Below, one piece after another: positions 55,457-64,000 of a DNA stretch of 64,000 nucleotides. A model generated the notes under the pieces. The model was not told where the DNA came from. It searched no databases and saw only the letters and a program-made list of their open reading frames with translations. Origin of the DNA: CAWEFA01 sp963808135 (GTDB taxonomy: Bacteria; Bacteroidota; Bacteroidia; Bacteroidales; DTGW01); assembly GCA_963808135.1 (NCBI GenBank), contig CAWEFA010000027.1, forward strand, positions 62,001-126,000, in the 5' to 3' direction. A program made the position numbers and the translations under genes. Positions within the stretch are counted from its first letter, which is position 1; the number at the start of each line of letters is the position of its first letter.

Positions 55457-56776
55457 ATGGAAAATAAAATAAAATATTTATTCTCAGAGGTAATCAGTAA
55501 TGAAGAGTTAAAAAATCTAACTTTTTCAACATACTTCCCTATTATTATTAGTAATGGGAAAGTAAAATTAGGACCATCTGACCATTCCATTTGTTATCCT
55601 ATTGAATTTTTATACCCTGAAAAGAAAATAATTAGTGGCAATCTAAATTTTTACAACCAAATACTTTACGACAACCTCAACTTAAATAATTTTCTTAAAA
55701 ATGAACATATAAAACAAATTGATTTAAATAATTGCCAAAGTAATAAGTGTATAATAATTAATGTAATTGATAACTGTTATGGTCACGCTTTCTTAAAACT
55801 TCTCAATGTTCAGATTTTCTGGAATAAATACAGTTCAAAATATGATATAATTGTAATTATTCAGGATCAACTATTGCATTACTTACCAAAATTAAAAGGT
55901 TTAATTCCAATACCAATAAAGTTAGGATTTTCTGAAGCTGAAAAAGGATATTTATTAACTACGATTATTGATAAATTAAAAAACAATTATCAGATAGTTG
56001 ATTATGGTATTTTAAACACATATGAAAAATATGCATCAAAAAAAGTAATTATAGATTTTTTTGATTTTTTTGGCCAAAACAATCAAAATTCATCTTCAAA
56101 AAATATTTGTTTTTATTATAGAAAAGACTTTTTTAGGATGTGGGGAGGATACAAACAAAAAAATAATATTATTAGATTTTTTAATCATTTAAAACACTTT
56201 TTTAGTAAAAATATTACTTTCTTCGTTTTAGGAGAAAGGGATACATTTAATTTTCCATCATGGATTAATGATATACGAGTTAATTCTTTTAATAAAGATG
56301 TTGATTTTCAATATAATCATATTCTATTAAATAGTATTATTGCAATAGGTGTTACTGGTTCAAATATGTTACTTCCATCATTATTAGCTGATTCAACGGT
56401 TCATTTAATCCCCGCTTTTAAGATAAAAAACATAAATGAAGATATCATTAGAACAGACACTGATACTATTTCCGGATATTATATTCATCAAAATATTTTG
56501 GTACTTAATAAAAGCTTTTATTATTCGCCTATTGAACTAGCTCAACAAATAGTTCTACAGTATAATGCTAAATTGGAAAAATTATATAAAACAAATATTA
56601 GAGAAAATTATAGTTCAAGTCAAAATATTTGGATTTGTAAAAATTTCCCTGAGTTTAATTTATCAAATGCTGTAAAATTAAAGTCCATAATAAATAATAA
56701 AACTTATTCATTTCTTTATTATAAACTTAAACTTACTAAAATTTTAAAATTATTTAAATGTATTAAGGTGTTTTAA
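55457..56776 (+). CDS. Putative glycosyltransferase-like protein, unassigned family
   Basis: 439 residues, very rich in Asn, Ile, Lys and Tyr. No family is certain. The middle reads KCIIINVIDNCYGHAFLKLL, and the C-terminal half shows SKNICFYYRKDFFRMWGGYK, FFVLGERDTFNFPSWIND and ILLNSIIAIGVTGSNMLLPS then LLADSTVHLIPAFK. Those resemble the donor-site half of a GT-B enzyme (heptosyltransferase or fucosyltransferase style), where a small-residue loop precedes SLLA. It follows the second GT2 remnant and shares the low GC of the FkbM gene. Assignment is tentative. Confidence 0.5.
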   Translation: MENKIKYLFSEVISNEELKNLTFSTYFPIIISNGKVKLGPSDHSICYPIEFLYPEKKIISGNLNFYNQILYDNLNLNNFLKNEHIKQIDLNNCQSNKCIIINVIDNCYGHAFLKLLNVQIFWNKYSSKYDIIVIIQDQLLHYLPKLKGLIPIPIKLGFSEAEKGYLLTTIIDKLKNNYQIVDYGILNTYEKYASKKVIIDFFDFFGQNNQNSSSKNICFYYRKDFFRMWGGYKQKNNIIRFFNHLKHFFSKNITFFVLGERDTFNFPSWINDIRVNSFNKDVDFQYNHILLNSIIAIGVTGSNMLLPSLLADSTVHLIPAFKIKNINEDIIRTDTDTISGYYIHQNILVLNKSFYYSPIELAQQIVLQYNAKLEKLYKTNIRENYSSSQNIWICKNFPEFNLSNAVKLKSIINNKTYSFLYYKLKLTKILKLFKCIKVF

Positions 56777-56934
56777 AACAATTTCTAAATAAAGGATATT
56801 AAAACCTCTGGACAAAGTCTTGTGCCAAAACAGATATTCGCTTTACAAACAAAGTTTATTATCCCGAGGTAGGGTCTCGAAGAATTCTTTTAATTAAAAT
56901 CTAAATTCCAATTAGTTTAATTTTGTTAATTAAT

Positions 56935-57996
56935 ATGAAGTTAAAATTTGCCCTTATTGGCTGTGGACGCATTTCTGTAAAACATTCTGAATTGTTAGGA
57001 AGTGGTAAAATAAAAGATTCCCAACTGGTTGCCGTTTGCGATATAGTTGAAGATAAAGCAAAAAAGGTAGCTCAGAAATATAATGTCCCATATTATACTG
57101 ATATGGACACAATGTTGCAAAATGAGGATATTGATGTTGTTTCAGTTTTAACAGAAAGCGGCAATCATGCCAAAAATGTTATAAACATTGCAAAATATGG
57201 GAAACATATTGTCGTTGAAAAACCAATGGCCCTTACTTTGGATGATGCAGATGCAATGATTCATGCTTGTTCAGAGAACAATTGCAAACTTTTTATTGTT
57301 AAGCAAAACCGATTTAATTATCCCGTAGTAGAATTGCGTAGAGCAATAGAAAGCAGACGTTTTGGGAAACTAGTGATGGGTACCATTCGAGTGCGCTGGT
57401 GTCGAACACAAGAATACTATAATCAGGATAAGTGGAGAGGAACATGGGCTTACGATGGCGGTGTGTTGTCAAATCAAGCCAGTCATCATATCGATTTATT
57501 GCAATGGATGATGGGTGATGTGGAAAGTGTTTATGCAAAAAGTATTACAGCATTGGTTGATATTGAAGCTGAAGATACAGCTGTTGCAGTTTTAAAATTT
57601 AAAAACGGGGCATTAGGAATAGTTGAAGCAACCACTGCGACCAGACCAATAGATATTGAAGGTTCACTTTCAATACTTGGAGAAAAAGGTATGGTCGAAA
57701 TTGGCGGATTTGCTGTAAACGAAATCAAACATTGGAATTTTAAAGAAAAGTTAGCAATTGATGATAATATACATGATTTCTCCACAAACCCGCCAAACGT
57801 TTACGGGTTTGGCCATCAAGCCTATTATGAAGATGTTGTTGATTCTATTATACAAAATAAAAAAAGTCTTATAGATGGTTTTGAAGGAAGAAAAAGCTTA
57901 GAGTTAATTTTAGCCCTTTATGAGTCAATAGAAACTGAGAAAGAAGTATTTCTGCGGTTTAGTCCTCAAAAATGCAGATTAGGTTTTAAAAACTAG
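56935..57996 (+). CDS. Gfo/Idh/MocA oxidoreductase (WlbA/WbpB-like)
   Basis: From ATG 56935 (MKLKFALIGCGRISVKHSEL) 353 residues; an upstream ATG at 56923 adds four. Motifs: LIGCGRIS Rossmann loop, VAVCDIVEDKAKKVAQKYNV, VSVLTESGNHAKNVINIAKY, HIVVEKPMALTLDDADAMIH (catalytic Lys in EKP), KQNRFNYPVVELRRAI and GGVLSNQASHHIDLLQWMMG with the S-H-H-I-D active site. These match UDP-GlcNAcA 3-dehydrogenases WlbA/WbpB. With the next two genes it forms a complete set for a UDP-2,3-diacetamido-uronate. Confidence 0.9.
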   Translation: MKLKFALIGCGRISVKHSELLGSGKIKDSQLVAVCDIVEDKAKKVAQKYNVPYYTDMDTMLQNEDIDVVSVLTESGNHAKNVINIAKYGKHIVVEKPMALTLDDADAMIHACSENNCKLFIVKQNRFNYPVVELRRAIESRRFGKLVMGTIRVRWCRTQEYYNQDKWRGTWAYDGGVLSNQASHHIDLLQWMMGDVESVYAKSITALVDIEAEDTAVAVLKFKNGALGIVEATTATRPIDIEGSLSILGEKGMVEIGGFAVNEIKHWNFKEKLAIDDNIHDFSTNPPNVYGFGHQAYYEDVVDSIIQNKKSLIDGFEGRKSLELILALYESIETEKEVFLRFSPQKCRLGFKN

Positions 57997-58001
57997 AACA
58001 A

Positions 58002-58481
58002 ATGAATAATTCCCCAACAATTAAACCTTTCAAAATTATCAACGTTAATTTTGGTAATAATATTAAGATAATTGAACCGGTAAATATATACGATTGTAAT
58101 ATTGGAGACAATTGTTTTATTGGGCCATTTGTAGAGATTCAAAAAAATGTAACTGTAGGTAAAAATTGCAAAATACAATCACATTCATTTATTTGCGAAT
58201 TAGTAACCATTGGAAATGATTGTTTTATTGGACATGGTGTAATGTTTATAAATGATTTATTTCAAGAAGGTGGTCCTGCAGGTGGTGATATAACCAAATG
58301 GAGAGAAACACATATTGGTAACAAAGTATCAATAGGTTCAAATGCAACAATCTTACCCATTATTATTTGCGATGATGTAGTAATTGGTGCTGGTTCGGTA
58401 GTAACAAAAAATATTTCAGAGTCTGGTATCTATGCGGGAAATCCTGCAAAACTGATTCGCAAACTACCTCAATCAAAATAA
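58002..58481 (+). CDS. Hexapeptide-repeat N-acetyltransferase (WlbB/WbpD-like)
   Basis: 159 residues of left-handed beta-helix: NIGDNCFIGPFVEIQKNVTV, GKNCKIQSHSFICELVTIGN, DCFIGHGVMFINDLFQEGG, SNATILPIIICDDVVIGAGS and AGNPAKLIRKL. The QSHSFICE...IGHGVMFIND motif is that of enzymes acetylating the 3-amino group of UDP-GlcNAc3NA. It follows the WlbA-like gene by 5 bp and precedes the aminotransferase by 10 bp. It is closely similar to the protein at 34457-34948. Confidence 0.9.
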   Translation: MNNSPTIKPFKIINVNFGNNIKIIEPVNIYDCNIGDNCFIGPFVEIQKNVTVGKNCKIQSHSFICELVTIGNDCFIGHGVMFINDLFQEGGPAGGDITKWRETHIGNKVSIGSNATILPIIICDDVVIGAGSVVTKNISESGIYAGNPAKLIRKLPQSK

Positions 58482-58491
58482 TAAAATAATT

Positions 58492-59610
58492 ATGAAAATC
58501 CCATTTGTTGATTTAACCGCCCAATATTTATCAATTAAAGATGAAATTGATACTGCCATTCAAAACGTTATTAATGATTGTGCATTTATTGGTACTATTA
58601 ACAATAAGTACATTAAAAAATTTGAAGAAGAATTTGCCGGATTTTTAGGAACAAATCATTGCATTGCTTGCGCAAATGGTACAGATTCACTTGAAATAAT
58701 TATCAAAGCCTTAGGAATAGGACCAGGCGATGAAGTTATTGTCCCATCTTTATCATGGATTGCCACTTCAGAAGCTGTTAGCAATATTGGAGCAAAACCT
58801 GTCTTTGTGGATATTGAACCAAACTTTTTTTGTATCGATGAATCAAAAATTGAAGAGAAAGTTAATGCGAGAACCAAAGCAATAATTCCTGTTCATTTAT
58901 ACGGCCATCCTGCCAATATGCCTGCATTAATTGATATAGCTCAAAAGTATAACCTCTTCGTGATCGAAGACTGTGCTCAAGCACATGGTGCAGAAATTAA
59001 TGGTCAAAAAGTTGGAACTTTTGGTATTGCTGCAGGATTTAGCTTTTTCCCAGGAAAAAATCTTGGGGCATTTGGAGATGCTGGGGGTATTGTTACAAAT
59101 AACGAAGAGCTTGCTAAACAGTGTCGAATGATCTCGCAACATGGTCAGCTTGAAAAAAAACATTTTCATTATATCGAAGGCCGCAATAGCAGAATGGATG
59201 GCATAAATGCAGCCGTATTATCGGTAAAGTTAAAATATCTTGACGAATGGAATGAAAAAAGAAAAAAAGCTGTGAAAATTTATTTTGAAAATATAGATCA
59301 TTCAAAAGTACATTGCCCTAAAATAAAAGAAAATTATAATCATGTTTTTCATTTATTTGTAATTAGATCTGACGAAAGAGATACTATACTTAAAAAGCTT
59401 GAAGAACAAAAAATAAGTGCAGCAGTGCAATATCCTACGCCGTTACCCTTCTTGCTGGCTTATAATAAATTATCTATTTTTTTTATGAATCAATTTCCTG
59501 TTGCTTCACAAATTACAAAACAGATATTATCATTACCAATTTACCCCGAAATTTCAAAAGAACAGATTGTGTACATTAGCAATATCGTTAATTCATATAG
59601 TATTCTTTGA
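58492..59610 (+). CDS. DegT/DnrJ/EryC1 sugar aminotransferase (WlbC/WbpE-like)
   Basis: 372 residues: MKIPFVDLTAQYLSIKDEID, FEEEFAGFLGTNHCIACANG, GPGDEVIVPSLSWIATSEAV, VIEDCAQAHGAEINGQKVG, AAGFSFFPGKNLGAFGDAGG with the PLP lysine in PGKN, and GRNSRMDGINAAVLSVKLKY. This is the WbpE-like class aminating C3 of UDP-sugar uronates. The last codons overlap the next gene start (TTGA). Confidence 0.92.
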   Translation: MKIPFVDLTAQYLSIKDEIDTAIQNVINDCAFIGTINNKYIKKFEEEFAGFLGTNHCIACANGTDSLEIIIKALGIGPGDEVIVPSLSWIATSEAVSNIGAKPVFVDIEPNFFCIDESKIEEKVNARTKAIIPVHLYGHPANMPALIDIAQKYNLFVIEDCAQAHGAEINGQKVGTFGIAAGFSFFPGKNLGAFGDAGGIVTNNEELAKQCRMISQHGQLEKKHFHYIEGRNSRMDGINAAVLSVKLKYLDEWNEKRKKAVKIYFENIDHSKVHCPKIKENYNHVFHLFVIRSDERDTILKKLEEQKISAAVQYPTPLPFLLAYNKLSIFFMNQFPVASQITKQILSLPIYPEISKEQIVYISNIVNSYSIL

Positions 59611-60863
59611 TAAATTTAAAACATATTATTTTATCTTGTTATAATTTTCCACCAAATCCCGGTATAGGTGGTAGAAGATGGGCAAAATTTGCTAAGCATT
59701 TAGCCAAAAAAGGATATGTGATACATGTAATAAGAGCCAAAAAAAAAACAGAGAATGAATCTGATTGGACATCAGATGTTCAATCAGAGAATATTATTCA
59801 TTATCCGATAAAAACAAATTACCCGGCATTATTAGGAAGGGCTCCAAAGAGTATTTTTGAAAATTTTTTATATCGCCTTCAGGTTTTCTCCATGTATCTT
59901 TTTACAAGGGGAACTATTTACGATAGCGCCGCATGCATGCAACATTCATATATTAGAGTAATATTAGGGATAATTAATAAATACAATGTAAAAAATATAA
60001 TAGTTACGGGCGCTCCATTTCGTTTGTTCTATTATACTGCTCTATTAAAAAAAAATCATCCGGAATTAAATATTATATGCGATTACCGCGATCCATGGTT
60101 GAATGCTGTAAATTATGGGTTTCAAAATTTAAGTAAAAACAGGCGAAATTTTGAACATAAAATGCAAAGTATTGTATTTGAATATTGCGATATAATTACT
60201 GCGCCAAACAAATTTTTGCTTTCAGAGATAAAATCATTTGCAACCAATCAGCAGCAAAAACGATTAAAATTTGTAGAAATAACTCATGCCTATGATGATG
60301 ATATTAAGCAGAAGGTTGTAAAAAGTAAGGAGAATAAAAATAAAATTATTTTAACTTATGGAGGAACGCTATATATAGGAACGGATACTTTACTTGAAAC
60401 CCTGAAATCTTTTCTCGATTTATGTAAAGAAAAGAATTCCGAATTATATAAAAGATTAGAAATAAGATTTTATACAAATGAAATTCATTTTGAATTGCTT
60501 TTTAATAAACATAAAGATGTTGTATGTTTTTACAAACCTGTAACTAATATATTGGAGATTATTCAGATTTCAGATTTTGTACTGATTCTATTAGGGCAAC
60601 ATAATAAAGATTATTTAACTACTAAATTTTTTGAATTGTTACCTTATAGAAAACCTCTTATATACATTGGAGAGAGAGGTTATGCTGCAGATTTTATAGA
60701 AAAAAACAAGTTAGGCTTTATATTGCCATCTCATTTCGAAAATGAATTATTAAATATTTTAAAGGAATTTCCACTCATATTAAAAGAATATAACGATTCA
60801 TTCGATTATTCAAGTTTTTCTTATCAGAAAATGACAAAAAAACTGGAAAGCTATTTTATTTAA
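59607..60863 (+). CDS. GT4-like glycosyltransferase
   Basis: 418 residues from a TTG start that overlaps the previous stop. The N-terminal domain opens HIILSCYNFPPNPGIGGRRW, AKFAKHLAKKGYVIHVIRAK, typical of GT4-like GT-B enzymes (PPNPGIGGRR). It continues IIVTGAPFRLFYYTALLKKN and LNIICDYRDPWLNAVNYGFQ. The C-terminal domain has KIILTYGGTLYIGTDTLLET, YKPVTNILEIIQISDFVLIL and TTKFFELLPYRKPLIYIGE, where F-E-L/Y replaces the usual E-x7-E motif in part. Cytoplasmic. Specificity unknown. Confidence 0.82.
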   Translation: MINLKHIILSCYNFPPNPGIGGRRWAKFAKHLAKKGYVIHVIRAKKKTENESDWTSDVQSENIIHYPIKTNYPALLGRAPKSIFENFLYRLQVFSMYLFTRGTIYDSAACMQHSYIRVILGIINKYNVKNIIVTGAPFRLFYYTALLKKNHPELNIICDYRDPWLNAVNYGFQNLSKNRRNFEHKMQSIVFEYCDIITAPNKFLLSEIKSFATNQQQKRLKFVEITHAYDDDIKQKVVKSKENKNKIILTYGGTLYIGTDTLLETLKSFLDLCKEKNSELYKRLEIRFYTNEIHFELLFNKHKDVVCFYKPVTNILEIIQISDFVLILLGQHNKDYLTTKFFELLPYRKPLIYIGERGYAADFIEKNKLGFILPSHFENELLNILKEFPLILKEYNDSFDYSSFSYQKMTKKLESYFI

Positions 60864-61009
60864 ATTTTGGGATTTTTTGTTTATATAAAAGAGCCATAAA
60901 TAACTGCTTTTATTAATTTTTGTGTTCTTAATGTGAATTTTTTCTTGTAAAGTCCACAAAGAATAAAAAATCGCAAAGAACATTTAGAATAAATAATTAG
61001 GAATTTTTA

Positions 61010-62187
61010 ATGAAAATATTATATTACTCGCCTCACCCGTTTTTAAATCTTTCATCACCTTCCGGCTATGGAACCCATATACGCGAAATGATTAATGCAT
61101 TTCGTGAAACAGGCCATGTTGTTGAATCGCTTATAATGGGTGGAGAAGTAATCGTAAATAATGATTTGTCCATTAAAATTAAAAAGAACCCAATAAAAAA
61201 ATTCATCCCGTCTATATTGTGGGAAACCATTAAAGATTTAAGATTAATATTTCACGACAGGAAAGCCCAACGTTTGCTATGCCAAAAAGTAATTGACTAT
61301 AAACCGGATGTTATATATGAAAGAGGATATTATATGACGATCTCCGGAATAAGAATTGCTAAAAAATTTAATTTATGTCATATCCTTGAAATGAATGCAC
61401 CATTTCCTGAAGAAAGAAAAAGCATGGAAGGTTTGTCATTGCTTGGTTTTTTAGCAAAAAGAAGAGAACATATTCAAATTAAAGAAACATCCCATTTAGT
61501 GGTAGTTTCATCAGCTTTGAAATCATATTTCAAAAAAAAATTTGGGGATTACTTAACAAACATCATGATAATGCCGAACGCAATTAACCCTAAACAATAA
61601 ATGTAAATAAAGATGAGGTTAAAAGTATCAGAAAGCAGATTTCTATAAATGAAAATGAAACGATTATTGGCTTTGTTGGTTCAATATTTCCTTATCACGG
61701 CGTTGATATATTATTAGATAGTTTTTGCAAACTACAGAAAACGAATCAAAATCTAAGGCTTTTAATTGTCGGCGATGGTGAATCACTGCCTAAGCTAAAG
61801 GAACAAGCTGTAAAATCAGGCATCAATACAAAAGTTATTTTTACCGGGAATATTCAACATTCGCAGGTATGGAATTATATTTCTTTAATGGACATTTGTG
61901 TTATGGCCCGTTCTAATTGGTACGGCTCGCCAATAAAAATATTCGAATACGGGGCATTGGGAAAGGCTATTATTGCGCCGGATAATATACCTGTGAATGA
62001 TGTAATGATCCATAACGAGGACGGCTTGCTTATAAGTAACGATTTATTTAAGCTTAGCTATGCCCTGTTAACGCTGTTGAATGATAAAGAAAAAAGAGAA
62101 ATTTTAGGTAAAACTTTTCAAAAAAAAGTGCTAAATGAGCATACCTGGATAAATAATGCCAGGGTAATTCTAAATTCAGTTAAATGA
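61010..62187 (+). pseudogene. GT4 glycosyltransferase, one frameshift
   Basis: The first frame, MKILYYSPHPFLNLSSPSGY, GTHIREMINAFRETGHVVES and YERGYYMTISGIRIAKKFNL to IMIMPNAINPK, ends at 61600. A one-base shift near 61595 leads to INVNKDEVKSIRKQISINEN, ETIIGFVGSIFPYHGVDILL, LIVGDGESLPKLKEQAVKSG, VIFTGNIQHSQVWNYISLMD and GSPIKIFEYGALGKAIIAPD (the E-x7-E region of GT4), ending 62187. Total about 392 residues. Both halves are well conserved, which fits a recent lesion or a base-calling error. The next gene overlaps by 4 bp. Confidence 0.82.
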
Positions 62188-63305
62188 CAATAGCCTTATT
62201 AACAGATGGAATATTCCCATATATTTTGGGAGGTATGCAAAAGCATGCCTATTACCTCGCTAAATATTTTGCAAAGTCGAAAATTTCAGTTGATATTTAT
62301 CATCCAAAAATTCATTCATCAATAGAACTGAACAAAGTTTTTTCAGCAGAGGAATTGAATTACATAAAAATTACAGAAATCTCATTTCCAAAGTTCCGAT
62401 ATTTTCCCGGTCATTACATCCTGGAAAATTATATTTATTCGGGAAATATTTACAAAGCAATTAAACATAAAAATTATGATTTTATTTATGCAAAAGGATT
62501 AACAGCATGGTATATTTTAAATCATAAAAAGAGTTTGCATACACCTGTCGGTATTCAGTTACATGGATTAGAAATGTTTCAGGATAAGAAAAATTTAAAT
62601 GTTTCAAATATCCTTTTGCGTTGGGCGGCATTTCAAAATATTGTAAAAAGCGATTGTATATTTTCTTATGGTGGCAAAATATTACAGCTTTACGGGGAAA
62701 TGAAAATACCTCAGGATAAAATTATAATTCAACATGGCGGCGTTGAACCCGATTGGATAATTGAGCCAAAAGATGTTAAATCAAATGCTGAACGGACTTT
62801 TATTTTTATCGGAAGATTTGAAAGAAGAAAAGGCCTGATTGAGTTAAACGAGGCCATCAATCAAATAATTAATGATTATAATTTCAGGTTTTATTTTCTT
62901 GGGAATATTCCTTTTAAGTACCAAATTAAATCTCTAAAATGTATTTATTTAGGCACAACCAATAGTATTGACGCTTACCGAAAATTTATAGATATGGCCG
63001 ATATTATTGTTGTGCCGAGTTTATCCGAGGGCCTGCCTACGGTTATCCTCGAATGCATGGCAAGAGGCCTGGCACCTGTTGCCACTGATGTTGGCGCTGT
63101 TAGCGAGATTGTAAATAATAATAGTGGCTGGCTAATTAATCCAAAAGACATAAACGCACTGAAGAATTCATTAATTGAAGCTATTACATTGCCTGAAAAA
63201 GAATTTACAGAAAAAAAAATCGAATCAATAAAAGCAATTAAATCAAAATTTCTTTGGCCTATACTCATTTCAGATTTGAATAAAGCAATTCAGAAAATAA
63301 TATGA
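62184..63305 (+). CDS. GT4 glycosyltransferase
   Basis: 373 residues. Start MTIALLTDGIFPYILGGMQK, HAYYLAKYFAKSKISVDIYH; donor domain with RTFIFIGRFERRKGLIELNE, FRFYFLGNIPFKYQIKSLKC, DMADIIVVPSLSEGLPTVIL, ECMARGLAPVATDVGAVSEI and NNNSGWLINPKDINALKNSL. The P-S-x-x-E-G-L-P-x-x-x-x-E motif is the GT4 nucleotide-sugar site. ATG overlaps the previous stop (ATGA), and the next gene overlaps its own stop, so translation is probably coupled. Confidence 0.92.
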   Translation: MTIALLTDGIFPYILGGMQKHAYYLAKYFAKSKISVDIYHPKIHSSIELNKVFSAEELNYIKITEISFPKFRYFPGHYILENYIYSGNIYKAIKHKNYDFIYAKGLTAWYILNHKKSLHTPVGIQLHGLEMFQDKKNLNVSNILLRWAAFQNIVKSDCIFSYGGKILQLYGEMKIPQDKIIIQHGGVEPDWIIEPKDVKSNAERTFIFIGRFERRKGLIELNEAINQIINDYNFRFYFLGNIPFKYQIKSLKCIYLGTTNSIDAYRKFIDMADIIVVPSLSEGLPTVILECMARGLAPVATDVGAVSEIVNNNSGWLINPKDINALKNSLIEAITLPEKEFTEKKIESIKAIKSKFLWPILISDLNKAIQKII

Positions 63306-63986
63306 TAGTTGGAAACGGACTAATTGCCCAAACACTTCATGATCTTGATGACGATGAAAACACTATAATTTTTGCTTCGGGTGTTTCGAATTCATCAGAA
63401 AGTGATGAGGAAGCTTTTAACCGTGAAGTTAATCTTCTTTTGTCATTTATTTCCGGGAGAAAAAAAATCGTATATTTCAGCACATGCAGCATTTTCGATG
63501 ATTGTTTGAAAAATTCTCTTTATATACAACACAAAATTAATATTGAAAACTTAATTCAAAAAAACTTTAATAATTACCTTATTTTAAGATTGCCTACGTT
63601 AGTAAGCAATTCAAACAATCCGAATACTTTTTTCAATTATTTTAGGGATAAAATAAAAAATAATCTCCCTTTATATGTGCAAAAAAATGCTTACAGATAT
63701 TCTGTTAGATGCTGAAGATTTAAAATTTATAGTTCCGGGTTTGCTAAAAAAATATCATAGTGAAAATAAAATATTGAACATAGCCTATTCTAATGCAATT
63801 GCAGTAAGTGAGATTGTAAAAATCATGGAAACTAAATTAAACATAAAAGCAAATGTCAATTTTCTTGAAATTGGGAATTTCTTTACTTTTGATAATAGCG
63901 AATTTTTAATGTTTTTGAAGAATGAAAATATCTGTTATGATACAAACTATGTGGAAAAAGTAATAAATAAATATATTGTTAGCTGA
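63302..63986 (+). pseudogene. NAD-dependent epimerase/dehydratase-like protein, one frameshift
   Basis: A short SDR-like protein of about 228 residues: MIVGNGLIAQTLHDLDDDEN (a truncated Rossmann start), FASGVSNSSESDEEAFNREV, KKIVYFSTCSIFDDCLKNSL, YIQHKINIENLIQKNFNNYL and ILRLPTLVSN. The frame shifts near 63700 after NAYRY, and the natural continuation LLDAEDLKFIVPGLLKKYHS, KILNIAYSNAIAVSEIVKIM runs to 63986. It resembles small RmlD/WcaG-like proteins placed at the end of O-antigen loci. The first beta strand is short, so cofactor binding may be weak. It is the last gene in the window. Confidence 0.72.
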
Positions 63987-64000
63987 TTTAATAAGAAGTT

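Overview
The window looks like a contig from a low-GC member of the Bacteroidota (Bacteroidetes). The support is indirect but consistent: a long IspG with a central insert domain, a UpxY-type NusG paralogue heading a polysaccharide operon, a DUF5723 surface beta-barrel with its lipoprotein partner, ISAon1/IS1/IS1634-type transposase remnants, and lipoproteins with short lipoboxes. I see no rRNA, tRNA or CRISPR array. Genus cannot be fixed from the sequence.

Layout. (1) 0-7 kb is an accessory patch: an ISAon1 orfA remnant, a small DNA-binding-like protein, a conserved Bacteroidota protein split by an in-frame stop, an orphan protein, a complete hipB-hipS-hipT-like tripartite toxin-antitoxin operon with three palindromic operators spaced exactly 61 bp apart, then a nest of broken elements (rhuM-type fragment, IS1 copy, half of an IS1634-type element) that has cut off all but the last 60 codons of a uracil-DNA glycosylase gene. 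(2) 6.9-20.1 kb, mostly minus strand, is chromosomal housekeeping and envelope genes, several broken: DUF2461, a YfhO-like membrane protein with many lesions, alkyladenine DNA glycosylase, O-antigen ligase family, DUF5723 barrel and lipoprotein, a DUF3352-type protein, DUF502, YjbR, YraN. A 215-bp element with perfect 22-bp terminal inverted repeats lies at 18.5 kb. (3) 20.3-24 kb, plus strand: a DUF4412-like secreted protein, a DapF-family protein in which both catalytic cysteines are serine, and ispG. (4) 24-29 kb, minus strand: SPOR-repeat protein, Wza-type export lipoprotein (frameshifted) and Wzc-type tyrosine kinase. (5) 29.5-32 kb: universal stress protein, lipocalin, unknown lipoprotein.

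(6) 32.1-64 kb is one long plus-strand surface-polysaccharide locus opening with a UpxY-like antiterminator and a winged-helix regulator. It encodes two paralogous oxidoreductase/hexapeptide acetyltransferase/DegT aminotransferase sets (the logic of 2,3-diamino-uronate synthesis), a nonulosonate-like module (GT2-SpsF fusion, class III aminotransferase, GNAT, SDR, methyltransferases, NeuB/SpsE synthase), a Wzx-like flippase, a DUF4910 aminopeptidase-like protein and at least seven glycosyltransferases. The export and chain-length machinery of block 4 would act on its product. No obvious Wzy polymerase or initiating phosphoglycosyltransferase is in the window.

A caution runs through the whole window. 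Single-nucleotide frameshifts interrupt about fourteen otherwise well-conserved genes, several at short homopolymers. Real decay is convincing around 5-10 kb, but elsewhere indel errors in the assembly are at least as likely.
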